A stretch of 64,000 nt of DNA from a bacterium (GTDB lineage: Bacteria; Hydrothermota; Tepidihabitantia; Tepidihabitantales; Tepidihabitantaceae). The stretch's first letter is position 1. Every line of letters begins with the position of its first letter. Of the stretch, positions 1 to 8,206 are shown one piece after another. The stretch is taken from contig DATJQV010000025.1 in the NCBI GenBank assembly GCA_035505375.1, positions 1-64,000 of the forward strand, written 5' to 3'. Both the position numbers and the translations under genes were made by a program. The notes beneath the pieces are model-generated. The model saw nothing but the letters and a program-made list of their open reading frames with translations, did not search any database and was not told the DNA's origin.

Positions 1-731
1 CGCGAGAAGAGGAAACTCCCCACCAAGAGAAAGAGCAGCGTAACCACGGCCAGGACGGTGAAGTCCAGCGGCAGGCCGAAGTGGATGATGTTCACTAGCA
101 GGCCACGCAGGGCATCGACGCCGTAGGAGAGCGGGTTGAACCGGGCGATCGTGGTCATCGCGCCCTTGGCCGGAAGCGGGAAGAGAGCGCCCGAGAGGAA
201 GAACAGGGGCATGACGAGGAAGTTCATGATGAGCTGGAAGCCCTGCATGTCGGAGAGCGCCGAGGCGATGGCGGTGCCAAGCGCGCAGAACAGGAGCGCG
301 GTCAGAACCATCGCCAGAACCGCGAGCGGCGTCGCGGCCCAGTTGACCGGCCGGAACCCGGCCAGCATCGAGATGAACAGCACAATGATGCCCTGCAGGG
401 TGGCGACCGTGGCCCCGCCGAGCGTGCGGCCGATCATGATGTTCAGCCGCGATACCGGGGCGACCAGCGTCTCCTTTAGAAACCCGAACTGGCGGTCCCA
501 GATAATCTCTATGCCCGAGAAGAGCGCGGTGAAGATGATGCTCATGACGATGATGCCCGGGGCGAGGAACTGCATGTAGTTGCCCTGCCCGGCCCGCTGG
601 AACGTCGGGCCGAACCCGAAGCCGAGGGCGAGCAGGAAAAGCAGCGGCTGGCCGAGCGAGCCGATGATTCGCGACTTGGACCGGAAGTAGCGCTTCAGTT
701 GCCGGAGCCAGAGGATGTAGATTGTCTTCAT
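1..731 (-). CDS. ABC-2 type transporter permease (C-terminus off the window)
   Basis: Membrane permease of an ABC-2 exporter, partner of the ATPase encoded just upstream. The reading frame starts at ATG (731) and stays open to the window edge, giving at least 243 residues. Residues 1-25 are basic and cytoplasmic (KTIYILWLRQLKRYFRSKSR), followed by about six hydrophobic stretches and the FLKETLVAPVSR and SGALFPL segments typical of DrrB/NodJ-like permeases. Its start lies 3 bp after the ATPase stop, so the two are cotranslated. Substrate unknown; the family covers drug, polysaccharide and lipid exporters. Confidence 0.88.
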   Translation of the reverse strand, partial: MKTIYILWLRQLKRYFRSKSRIIGSLGQPLLFLLALGFGFGPTFQRAGQGNYMQFLAPGIIVMSIIFTALFSGIEIIWDRQFGFLKETLVAPVSRLNIMIGRTLGGATVATLQGIIVLFISMLAGFRPVNWAATPLAVLAMVLTALLFCALGTAIASALSDMQGFQLIMNFLVMPLFFLSGALFPLPAKGAMTTIARFNPLSYGVDALRGLLVNIIHFGLPLDFTVLAVVTLLFLLVGSFLFS

Positions 732-734
732 GGG

Positions 735-1529
735 TTACCGCCTTCCGTGCGCGCGATGCATCATGCGCATGCGTTCCATGCTCCCGGCTTCTTCCTCGCG
801 GATGGTCTTGCCGGTTAGGGCGAGGAATGCATCTTCGAGCGAGGTCGTGTTGGTCTGGGTTCGGAGTTCCTGCGGCGTGCCCGATGCGACGATCTTGCCC
901 TGGTCGATGATCGCGATGCGCTGCGCGACGCGGTCGGCCTCGTCCATGTAGTGGGTCGTGAAGAAGATGGTTATGCCCTCGGATTGGTTGAGGTCTTTCA
1001 AGTAGGTCCAGACGTGGTTACGGGTCTGCGGGTCGAGGCCCAGCGTCGGTTCGTCCAGGAAGATGACCTTCGGGTGATGGAGGAGACCCCGGGCAATCTC
1101 CAGGCGGCGCTTCATTCCGCCGGAGAACTGCTTCACCAAGCTGCCCTTCCGGTCCCATAGCTCGACGAACTTGAGTAGTTGTTCCGTCCGTTCGCGGCGA
1201 AGGCGGCGCGGCACATTGTAGAGGACGCCATGCAACTCCATGTTCTCGGCCGCGGTGAGCTCTTCGTCGAGGCTCGGGTCCTGGAACACGATGCCGAAGG
1301 AGTTGCGTACCGCCTTCGGATTCGTTACCGGGTCGAACCCGTTCAGCGTCATGCTGCCCGAGTTGGGACGGAGCAGCGTGGTCAGCATCTTGATGGTGGT
1401 GGACTTGCCCGCGCCGTTCGGGCCGAGGAAAGCGAAGATCTCCTTGGTCTCGACCGAGAACGAGATGTGGTCTACCGCGACGAAATCTTTGAACTTCCGA
1501 GTCAGGTCTTTGACTTCTATTATGCCCAT
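735..1529 (-). CDS. ABC transporter ATP-binding protein (DrrA-like)
   Basis: Cytoplasmic ATPase energising the adjacent ABC-2 permease. The 264-residue protein has Walker A GPNGAGKST near residue 36, a Q-loop region FQDPSLDEELT, the signature FSGGMKRRLEIARGL, Walker B VIFLDEPTLGLDP and the switch histidine in FFTTHYMDEADR. The short C-terminal tail (after about residue 240) is Arg/Met-rich and lacks the longer DrrA C-terminal domain. It begins 18 bp after the AbrB-like gene, so regulator, ATPase and permease probably form one operon read leftward. Function as an exporter ATPase is secure; the cargo is not. Confidence 0.93.
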   Translation of the reverse strand: MGIIEVKDLTRKFKDFVAVDHISFSVETKEIFAFLGPNGAGKSTTIKMLTTLLRPNSGSMTLNGFDPVTNPKAVRNSFGIVFQDPSLDEELTAAENMELHGVLYNVPRRLRRERTEQLLKFVELWDRKGSLVKQFSGGMKRRLEIARGLLHHPKVIFLDEPTLGLDPQTRNHVWTYLKDLNQSEGITIFFTTHYMDEADRVAQRIAIIDQGKIVASGTPQELRTQTNTTSLEDAFLALTGKTIREEEAGSMERMRMMHRAHGRR

Positions 1530-1547
1530 GATGCGATCAGAGGTGGT

Positions 1548-1799
1548 TCAGGACTTGGCGATGGCCCCGCGGATGGCCTCCGCGTGGCTGGCCAGGTGAG
1601 CGGCGAACTTTTCCAGATTCGAGAGCTTAGCCAGGGCCAGCATCTCCCGGCCCATGCCGAACACGAGCAGCTTCTCGCCCGGCATCAATCCGAGCGCCTT
1701 ACGGGCCTCGGCCGGAATCACAACTTGGCCCTTCTCGCCGACAGTCGTGGTGCCGTAGACCATTTCGTGTCGCGGTGGTTTCTCAGTCTTTAACTTCAT
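1548..1799 (-). CDS. AbrB/SpoVT-type DNA-binding protein
   Basis: Small (83 residues) swapped-hairpin DNA-binding protein. The diagnostic segment is TTTVGEKGQVVIPAEARKAL (residues 17-36) followed by LMPGEKLLVFG, as in AbrB, MazE and SpoVT N-termini. The C-terminal half (about 50-83) is helical and could be a dimerisation or partner-binding region. It is first in a leftward run with the ABC ATPase and permease, suggesting it regulates them, as often seen for AbrB-ABC pairs. A GTAGGAGACC ribosome-binding site precedes the ATG. No MazF-like toxin is adjacent, so an antitoxin role is not supported. Confidence 0.82.
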   Translation of the reverse strand: MKLKTEKPPRHEMVYGTTTVGEKGQVVIPAEARKALGLMPGEKLLVFGMGREMLALAKLSNLEKFAAHLASHAEAIRGAIAKS

Positions 1800-1908
1800 T
1801 GTGGTCTCCTACAAGTAGGAATTGTATGATATGTAAGATTAGACGCACTCCGGAGCCGGTTAGATTCACGGGTGCTGAAGCCACGAGAGATGGACGAACA
1901 CGGAGCTT

Positions 1909-2035
1909 AACCGCAGATTACGCAGATTACACAGATGTCTCAGAATCCGGAACAGAATCTGCGAGACCTGTGGCGTCTGCGGATGTTTCCTCTTGGTCTG
2001 CCGCTCCATCTTTCGTATCTGCGGCATCTGCGGTT
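1909..2035. repeat. Inverted short-word repeat (CCGCAGAT family)
   Basis: The arms AACCGCAGATTACGCAGAT (1909-1927) and ATCTGCGGCATCTGCGGTT (2017-2035) are near-perfect inverted repeats bounding about 90 bp that hold further CAGAT/ATCTG words. The transcript would form a long hairpin in the 300-bp gap between the divergent AbrB and DUF6506-like genes. It belongs to the set of phrase-like repeats found throughout the window. Confidence 0.75.
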
Positions 2036-2070
2036 TACTTCTTGTCCTTCGGGTCTTGGCCTCGGGTATT

Positions 2071-2099
2071 TTGACTCTGCGACCCCACTGAGGTAGAAT
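2071..2099 (+). promoter_or_regulatory. Sigma70-type promoter of the DUF6506-like gene
   Basis: TTGACT (2071-2076), a 17-bp spacer and TAGAAT (2094-2099). The ATG at 2108 lies 8 bp after the -10 box, so transcription would begin at or next to the start codon. Confidence 0.7.
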
Positions 2100-2107
2100 T
2101 ACCTTCT

Positions 2108-2425
2108 ATGGCTTTTAAGGTTCTGTTCATCGCGCACACACCGGATGCCGACCCGGACAAGCACCGGGCCGTGCTTGAGACCGGCAAGTACAAGCTGACC
2201 ACCGTTCTTGTCCGAAACCAGGCCCAGGCTCTCAGCGCATGCCGGGACATGGCCGAGAAGGAAGGCATCCACTCGGTCATGCTCTGCCCGGGGTTTACCC
2301 ACAAGGACATCGCCGAGATTGCCGAGGCAGTCGGCCCGAATGTAAGTGTGACCGTGGCCCGCGGTGACGGTCCGAGCAGTCGCGTTACCGCCGAAGTATT
2401 CCGCCGGGAAGGCTGGTTCGCCTAG
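2108..2425 (+). CDS. DUF6506-like small protein
   Basis: A 105-residue soluble protein starting MAFKVLFIAHTPDADPDKHR, with an alternating beta/alpha pattern, a central cysteine in SVMLCPGFTHKDIAEIAEAVG and a C-terminal SRVTAEVFRREGW segment. From memory this resembles the DUF6506 family of unknown function; that assignment is not certain. The gene has its own near-leaderless promoter and is followed after about 65 bp by the MFS exporter, so they may be cotranscribed. No catalytic motif is evident. Confidence 0.6.
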   Translation: MAFKVLFIAHTPDADPDKHRAVLETGKYKLTTVLVRNQAQALSACRDMAEKEGIHSVMLCPGFTHKDIAEIAEAVGPNVSVTVARGDGPSSRVTAEVFRREGWFA

Positions 2426-2489
2426 GCCGGGCCGAGCGACCGCCCGTTCATCCGCAGAGCGCATAATAGTCGAGAGGATTTCTAAGCAA

Positions 2490-3992
2490 GTGAGCAAGTC
2501 CGAGCAGCCATTTCACCCGACGCGGCTCCACCGCCGATTTGAGTACAAGTGGATCGCGCTCAGCGTGACGACGCTCGGCGCCTTGATGGCCGCCATCGAC
2601 AGCACCATCGTCATCCTCGGCCTGCCGTCGATGATGTCCGAGCTGCACGCCGGGCTCATCGAGATGGTCTGGGTCATCATCGGCTACCTCCTGGTGAGCA
2701 CGGTCTTTCTGCTTACCTTCGGACGCATCGCCGACATGCTCGGCCGGGTCCGGCTCTACAACCTCGGGTTTGTGGTCTTCACAATCGGCTCACTGCTCTG
2801 CGGCCTGTCCGGGACCGCGGTACAACTGATTCTCTTCCGTCTGGTCCAGGGCGCCGGTGCGGCGATGATGATGGTGAACAGCATGGCCATCCTGACCGAG
2901 GTCTTCCCGCCGAACGAGCGCGGCCGGGCCCTGGGCATCAACGGCATCACCTGGGCCGCGGGCGGCATCATCGGCCCCGTGCTTGGCGGCCTCATTCTCT
3001 CGGTGGCGAGCTGGCGCTGGATATTCTTCATCAACATTCCCATCGGCATCATCGGCGCGCTCTGGGGCTACATCGCGCTCAAAGAGAAGTCCGAGCGACG
3101 CCGCGAGCGGTTCGACGGAAGCGGGGCCGCGATCTTCAGCGTCGGCCTGCTCGCATTGCTCCTCGCCCTGACGAGCGGCATCCAGTACCGTTTCACCTCT
3201 GCGCCGATTCTTGGTCTCTTCGCGGTGTTTGCGGTCGCTACCGTCGCATTCCTCTTCCGTGAGAGCCGGGCGGAATTTCCGACGCTTGACCTATCGCTCT
3301 TCCGCAACCGCGTCTACAACTTCTCGGTCCTGGCCGCGACCATCCAGTCGCTCGCGCTCTTCTCTGTGAACTTCATGATTGTCTTCTACCTGCAGGGCGT
3401 GCGCGGTTACGACCCGCTCAAGGCGGCGCTGCTGCTCATTCCGATGCCGCTCTTGAGCTCAGTCATAGGCCCATTCAGCGGGGTGGTCGCTGACCGCATA
3501 GGAGCCCGCGTGCCGGCGACCGTCGGCCTGCTGATTCAAGCCGCGGCACTCGTCTGGTTCATGCGGCTCACTCCGACAACTCCCTACCTGTCGCTGGCCT
3601 GCGGGCTGGCGCTGATGGGACTCGGCGGTGGCGCGTTCTTCCCGCCCAACACGAGCGCGGCAATGAGCGCCGCACCGCGGGAGCGTCTCGGGATTGCCTC
3701 GGCTGCGCTCGGCACCATGCGCCAGACCGGCATGGTCATATCCTTTGCCTTGAGCCTCGCGGTCGCGGCTAGTGCCCTGCCGCGCGACGTCATGCTCAAG
3801 CTCTTCGTCGGCACGAGCGTCAGTCTCGGTTCTACAGTCATGCAGGAATTTGTGTTCGGGATGCACCGGGCGTTCATGGTTTCGTTCCTATTGTGTCTTG
3901 TCGCCGTGGGCTTCTCAATCGTGCGCGGCCGCGAGTCTCGCACCAGCGCGGCGGGCTTGCTGGCCACCGTCTCACCCGAACGCGCGGACTGA
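2490..3992 (+). CDS. MFS drug-export family transporter (DHA2/EmrB-like, 14 TM)
   Basis: Inner-membrane proton-driven multidrug exporter of the DHA2 (EmrB/QacA) type. The chosen GTG start gives 500 residues, beginning VSKSEQPFHP before the first membrane helix; the frame is open further upstream but that stretch overlaps the preceding gene and does not look like protein, and GAGAGG lies 12 bp before the GTG. TM1 carries LGALMAAIDSTIVILGLPSM (EmrB motif D1) and motif A appears as LTFGRIADMLGRVRLYNLG. About 14 hydrophobic segments follow, and motif C is recognisable at WAAGGIIGPVLGGLI. Substrate unknown. Confidence 0.9.
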   Translation: MSKSEQPFHPTRLHRRFEYKWIALSVTTLGALMAAIDSTIVILGLPSMMSELHAGLIEMVWVIIGYLLVSTVFLLTFGRIADMLGRVRLYNLGFVVFTIGSLLCGLSGTAVQLILFRLVQGAGAAMMMVNSMAILTEVFPPNERGRALGINGITWAAGGIIGPVLGGLILSVASWRWIFFINIPIGIIGALWGYIALKEKSERRRERFDGSGAAIFSVGLLALLLALTSGIQYRFTSAPILGLFAVFAVATVAFLFRESRAEFPTLDLSLFRNRVYNFSVLAATIQSLALFSVNFMIVFYLQGVRGYDPLKAALLLIPMPLLSSVIGPFSGVVADRIGARVPATVGLLIQAAALVWFMRLTPTTPYLSLACGLALMGLGGGAFFPPNTSAAMSAAPRERLGIASAALGTMRQTGMVISFALSLAVAASALPRDVMLKLFVGTSVSLGSTVMQEFVFGMHRAFMVSFLLCLVAVGFSIVRGRESRTSAAGLLATVSPERAD

Positions 3993-4328
3993 CCGGACCG
4001 ACTGACCGCTATCCGCTAACAGCAATCTGCAAGCCGACGCCGAGTCGTGCGTTCGGGCCAATCATCAATCGTCAGTCGGGAATCTGAACGCCGCGGGGCC
4101 GTGAGCTGTTGGCTGCAAGCTGTCGGCTGTCATCATCGTCTCGACCCGCAACGTTGGTCCGGCTGATTCGTACAAAGTAAATCGTTGCCCGGCACTATGC
4201 GCTGTTCCTCGGAGAACGAACCACGATGTGTGAGTCCGCCGAAGTAACGATGTACGAATGAACAATGAACGATACTTCGCCCCGCCTTGACATCGCCCGG
4301 GAATAAGGGAGGTGCCTCTCACTCACTT
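3993..4328. other. Intergenic gap with AGCTGT word repeats
   Basis: No gene supported. The gap holds CAATCATCAATCGTCAGTC (about 4058-4077) and a block at 4097-4135 whose reverse complement, with GATGATGACAGCCGACAG and CTTGCAGCC, matches blocks near 26920 and 27530. The rest shows nothing recognisable. Confidence 0.5.
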
Positions 4329-5576
4329 CTACTTGCTGCTCACCACCTGCAGCTCGCTCCACGCGATGTCGGTCTTCGGGTCACCGCCGTTGTCCTGTTG
4401 GTCTTCGCCCAGGCTGTAGAGCTGGAAGCCCGTTCCCACGGCCCGGTAGTTCAGCGACTTGCCCGTAAACGGGTCAGTCACATTCTGAACAGAGACGTCA
4501 GCCAGGCCCGACGGAAACGTGCCATGATTCTTTCGGTATTGGAGAATCCGCAGACCCGTCAGCGTAACGGCCTGTTCAGCCTGAAGCTTCGCAATCCGAG
4601 TCGCGACCAGCTTGCCGTTCGGGAGCATCAGGCCGGCGAGCGGTGAGTGTTGCCGACCCCGTAGCTGCTGCACTCGGTCCAGGCTGTCCCACTGGCGGTT
4701 CGCCTCGTACCACGGACAGGCCGCGATTTCGAGGCAGCGCTTGTGGACAGCCTGGCTGTAGCTCTGGGCGATGCGATTGGTCAACGGGAAGAAAATCAGA
4801 AAGCGGTTGACCAGATTGTCGGCGTTCGCGAGCCCGAGCGCGGCCGTCGTGGGCCGAGCCAGATACTCGTCCATTGTGACGTACTCCGTCTCCCAGACCC
4901 GGAGCAGTTCCTTGTCCCGGGCCACTGCCGCCACCGCGTCCGCGGCCCGGGCCAACGCCGGGTCGCTGCATCTCGGTCCGACGTCGCGCATCACGCGTAG
5001 CGTGCGGTTCAAGTCCGTGGCGCGCGCCAGCGAGAAGATAAGCTCGGTCCCGCTCGGCAGCAGGTCGGCCAGATGCAGGTTGCTGATCAGGACGTCCATG
5101 GCCTCATCCGGCTTGCCCGCGGCGAGCAGGTCACGTGCCTGCAGGCGGAGCAGCGCCCCGAAGTCGAATGTGCGCTTGAGGGTCGGCGGCAACTTCGCGG
5201 CTAGCCCGGCGCCAGGGTCGAATTCCATGCTCCCGGCCGGATACCGGGCCGCGGCCAGCAGCAAATCGAGCGCGCGGCCATTGCGGCCCAGCAATGCCTT
5301 GGCCGCAGCCGGGTCGAGCCGGCCGGAGTCAGCCTGAGCAAGCAGCCCCTTCTCCTTCTTCTCATCCAGGGCGGTGTCGGCCTGAGCCAGCAGGCGTGAC
5401 ACTGCCTTGCTCCCCTGGGCTCGGTCCATCGCCAGTTCCTTCATTGTCATTGGATGTCCCGCGGCCTGGACTGTGCGTCGCACGTCCTGAACCTGCCGGT
5501 TCAGCGTGGTCACTGCGACAAAGTGGGCAGCGACCAGCAGCACGACGATTCCGACGACGACCATCAGCTTCTTCAT
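4329..5576 (-). CDS. Membrane-anchored protein of unknown function
   Basis: A 415-residue protein with one N-terminal hydrophobic helix (residues 4-24, MVVVGIVVLLVAAHFVAVTT) and a long, mostly alpha-helical, Ala/Leu-rich region predicted outside the membrane. The C-terminus carries YRKNHGTFPSGL, then DPFTGKSLNYRAVGTGFQLY and SLGEDQQDNGGD. That pattern resembles the end of type II pseudopilin-like and planctomycete-type secreted proteins, where a DPF...G motif precedes an Asp-rich calcium-binding-like loop. A GCAGGAGG ribosome-binding site precedes the ATG. No specific function can be assigned. Confidence 0.78.
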   Translation of the reverse strand: MKKLMVVVGIVVLLVAAHFVAVTTLNRQVQDVRRTVQAAGHPMTMKELAMDRAQGSKAVSRLLAQADTALDEKKEKGLLAQADSGRLDPAAAKALLGRNGRALDLLLAAARYPAGSMEFDPGAGLAAKLPPTLKRTFDFGALLRLQARDLLAAGKPDEAMDVLISNLHLADLLPSGTELIFSLARATDLNRTLRVMRDVGPRCSDPALARAADAVAAVARDKELLRVWETEYVTMDEYLARPTTAALGLANADNLVNRFLIFFPLTNRIAQSYSQAVHKRCLEIAACPWYEANRQWDSLDRVQQLRGRQHSPLAGLMLPNGKLVATRIAKLQAEQAVTLTGLRILQYRKNHGTFPSGLADVSVQNVTDPFTGKSLNYRAVGTGFQLYSLGEDQQDNGGDPKTDIAWSELQVVSSK

Positions 5577-6097
5577 GCTTTTCCTCCTGCTACTTTCCGA
5601 ACGATGTCGGATTCTCGACCGTCTTGTCAGAACGCACCTCGCCCCTTCCAGCGCCTCTCACCCGGTGCAGGCGTCAAGTGTAGCCTTCTTTAGCACTTAG
5701 AGGCGGCATCTGGGTCTTTGACAGTTGTTCCTTGTGGTAACCGGACAGGCGGTCATGGTCAAGGCGGTCTGCCTGTGCGTTGCACGCAGACAGGTCAACC
5801 AGACGTCCTACAGAGTCGGGTGCAGTGGCGCCCATTGCGGCAACAGAATAGACGTCCGTTGCTGTAAGTCAAGCAGACGTCCCGCGAGGTTCTGACAGTT
5901 TGAGGACGCGAGGTCATTCCAGAAGCGGCGGAGCGGACCAGCAATGCGACAGAGTTGTAGGACGGTGCCGAAGCCGGTTCTCGGGCTTATGTGCTTGCGG
6001 CTCAGGGTCTTAAGCTTGAGGCTACCCGACTGACACCCCCACCCAGGGGATTGCCCCGCAGATAGGTTAAGGGATAGGTTAGGGTATAGCCCGAAGG
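5577..6097. other. Intergenic region upstream of 12-bp array
   Basis: About 520 bp without a supportable gene. It includes GTGCGTTGCAC (about 5773-5783, a small hairpin), three AGACGTCC words between 5811 and 5882, and a TAGGTTAAGGG / TAGGTTAGGGTA block at 6062-6088 bordering the array. A similar TAGGG block borders the array at 42.6 kb. Confidence 0.5.
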
Positions 6098-6349
6098 GTT
6101 ACCTCCACCGCAATTCCCGGATGAACCTCCACCGGAATTCGACGGGTTGGTCTACCGGTTGCCCTCCGACTTGCTCTCCGGGTTAGTCTACGTGTTGCTC
6201 CACCGGTTCCTCTCCGGTTTGGTCGGAACGTTGTGGCCCGAGTAAGTCCGCGGGTTCCTGTCCGAGTTGCTCCCGAGTAAGCTCCGGCCGTTGCTCTCCG
6301 GTTTGCTTGGAGATCTGCTTCCCGGATTGGTCCTTCCATTGCCCTACGC
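6098..6349. repeat. 12-bp periodic degenerate array no. 1 (21 units)
   Basis: 252 bp that divide into 21 units of 12 bp with approximate consensus GTTGCTCTCCGG. Single units include GTTGCCCTCCGA (6158), GTTCCTCTCCGG (6206) and GTTGCTCTCCGG (6290). One 11-bp unit (6266-6276) is followed by a 13-bp unit, which restores the phase. The units differ from one another at several positions, so this is an old or selected array rather than a fresh expansion. It lies 81 bp beyond the stop codon of the leftward caspase-like gene and does not encode a plausible protein. Confidence 0.85.
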
Positions 6350-6430
6350 GTCGGCCAGACGTGGAGAAGATCGCTCATCGGCCCGTCGCGTCCCGACCGC
6401 GGCCCGACTCGGCACAGGTTGGAGTCCGAG

Positions 6431-8074
6431 TTAGTGAAGCGTCCTTGGAATCCGGTGGGCAACGCGTGGTGAAGGTCCAAAGGCGTCGCCGCTATCCACC
6501 TTGCCTGTGTGTTTTATCCTGCCTTCGGTGATGGTGATGACGTCGTCCGGCGGGTCCTTGGTCGGGTCGTGGTTCGAGTTCCACCAGCCCAGGGTGCCGG
6601 AGAAGCTGCCATGGACGTACCCGCCGCTGCAAGTGTCAATCTGGATGGTCCCTGACACGCCCTGGTACTTCTTCTCGGCGTACCAGAAGTGATTGCTGGC
6701 GTAGTTCGACCAGACGATTGAGGCGCCGTCGGTCGAGGTGACGTCGAAGGTACCTCCCGACGTGCCCGGGAATGTAACCTGCACGCAGTCCACCATGTCA
6801 AAGTTGCCCGGTGCGTGAAGCGTACTTACGACCTTCGTGTTTTCGGACTGGAATACCTCGTCGCCGGTCAACGCCTGGTACAGCTCGCCGTTCTTGCGCG
6901 CCTGCACCACCGCCTGGAGCATCACCGTCGAGTCGCCGACCATGGTAAACACGGCGTGGAATCCGTCTATGCCCGTGTCCGGGTCCACCCGGCCGCCGAT
7001 GGTCTTGAGGGCCTCGCCGGCAAGACAAGTGTCGGCCATCGCCGCCAGGAAAGTCGTGTCCCTGTCGCAGGAGAAGCCGTCGTGTACCTCCCACGTATAC
7101 CCGCACACCACGTCCGCTCCCACGTCCAGAAACGCCTGCATCAAGTACCCGGGGGCCGATGTGTACGAGTAGGCGCTGTAACAGCACGACAGTATGACCA
7201 CCGTCTTGCAGAGATTGTAGGCGGGCGTCGCCTCGCTGGCGTCGAAGCTGCCGTTGGCGCGGATGAAACCGGGCATGACGACAAGATGCCAAGAGTGGTC
7301 ACGGGTGCGGAGGAAGAGTGCGACCTGCCGCTCCTGTCCCGCGCCAGGGTTCAGGTACCCGACATACTGCACGGCCGCGGCACTGGCCAAGTCATCGTCG
7401 TCGTAGGGCTTGCCCAGCTCCAGACCGGGAGAGCACGTCGACTCAACACCGTCCGACGGAATCAGTAGGCCGTGACCGCTCCAGTAGATGACCGAGTTGC
7501 CATATTGGATGAGGTTCAGGGCCGTTTCCAGATCGGCATCGCTACCCGAGGACATCTCTCTGCTCTCCCAGCCGAGGCGGCGCTGGAAGATATCAGCCAG
7601 GGCGTTGGCCGCTTTCCACGTGCCGGGCAGCTCAGTATCGAACGGAATGAAGTAGTGGGCGAGGTTAGACACCTCGCCGCCGGACGCGGCCCGCACTGCG
7701 GGCTCGCGGTTCGCCGCTTGGCGTCCGGCGTCCGTCAATCCGCTGGCGGGACGCTCGTCTTTGCCGGTGCCGGCCAGAAGCCCGCTCGAGAAATAGGCCC
7801 AGACCGTGCTGTCCAGCGAGATTTTGGCCGTGTCCACGCCCGGCTGAGTTAGCAGGAATGCGCACGCCTGCTGGGCCGCGGCGTCAATGTTGCCCGCAGC
7901 CAGTTGCGCGTCGTATAGGACCCGGGCCGAGTCAATTACCGCAAGGTTCGCCTTTATCGTCCGCTGCTCGAACTTGTCGTAGCTCACCGGCCCCTGTTTG
8001 CAGCCGGACGTCACGACCATGGCGGCCACGCCGGCGGCAAGGACAACGGCTCTCAGCGAATGCTGTATCTTCAT
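6431..8074 (-). CDS. Caspase-like (clan CD) putative lipoprotein
   Basis: A 547-residue exported protein. Residues 1-25 form a signal peptide ending in VTSGC, a plausible though imperfect lipobox. The central domain has the two hallmarks of clan CD cysteine peptidases (caspase, gingipain, CHAT-like): the histidine in NSVIYWSGHGLL (about residue 200) and the cysteine pair in TVVILSCCYSAYSYTS (about residue 295). A later segment, AMADTCLAGEALKTIGGRV, suits the end of the fold. About 170 C-terminal residues look like beta-sandwich. It has its own promoter. Protease activity is inferred from the dyad; the substrate is unknown. The last 20 or so residues look non-conserved. Confidence 0.78.
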   Translation of the reverse strand: MKIQHSLRAVVLAAGVAAMVVTSGCKQGPVSYDKFEQRTIKANLAVIDSARVLYDAQLAAGNIDAAAQQACAFLLTQPGVDTAKISLDSTVWAYFSSGLLAGTGKDERPASGLTDAGRQAANREPAVRAASGGEVSNLAHYFIPFDTELPGTWKAANALADIFQRRLGWESREMSSGSDADLETALNLIQYGNSVIYWSGHGLLIPSDGVESTCSPGLELGKPYDDDDLASAAAVQYVGYLNPGAGQERQVALFLRTRDHSWHLVVMPGFIRANGSFDASEATPAYNLCKTVVILSCCYSAYSYTSAPGYLMQAFLDVGADVVCGYTWEVHDGFSCDRDTTFLAAMADTCLAGEALKTIGGRVDPDTGIDGFHAVFTMVGDSTVMLQAVVQARKNGELYQALTGDEVFQSENTKVVSTLHAPGNFDMVDCVQVTFPGTSGGTFDVTSTDGASIVWSNYASNHFWYAEKKYQGVSGTIQIDTCSGGYVHGSFSGTLGWWNSNHDPTKDPPDDVITITEGRIKHTGKVDSGDAFGPSPRVAHRIPRTLH

Positions 8075-8103
8075 AGTATTGGCGTTCCTGTTCGGCGGGT
8101 GAA

Positions 8104-8132
8104 ATGCTACCGGAGCGCAATGAGAGTGTCAA
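8104..8132 (-). promoter_or_regulatory. Promoter of the caspase-like lipoprotein gene
   Basis: On the minus strand TTGACA (8132-8127), a 17-bp spacer and TAGCAT (8109-8104). About 29 bp separate the -10 box from the ATG, with an AGGAAC ribosome-binding site in between, so this gene has a normal leader. Confidence 0.65.
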
Positions 8133-8160
8133 AGCCCCGCGTGCTTCCCGGAAGCCGAAA

Positions 8161-8186
8161 GCGGGGCGCGGATGAACGCGCCCCGC
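8161..8186 (-). terminator. Hairpin after the RND operon
   Basis: GCGGGGCGCG and CGCGCCCCGC form a perfect 10-bp stem with a 6-nt loop, starting 21 bp beyond the stop of the RND gene in the leftward direction. Only TTT follows the stem, so it may work as a weak intrinsic or protective terminator. Confidence 0.7.
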
Positions 8187-8206
8187 GGAGGTCGGAGGTA
8201 GGGAAG

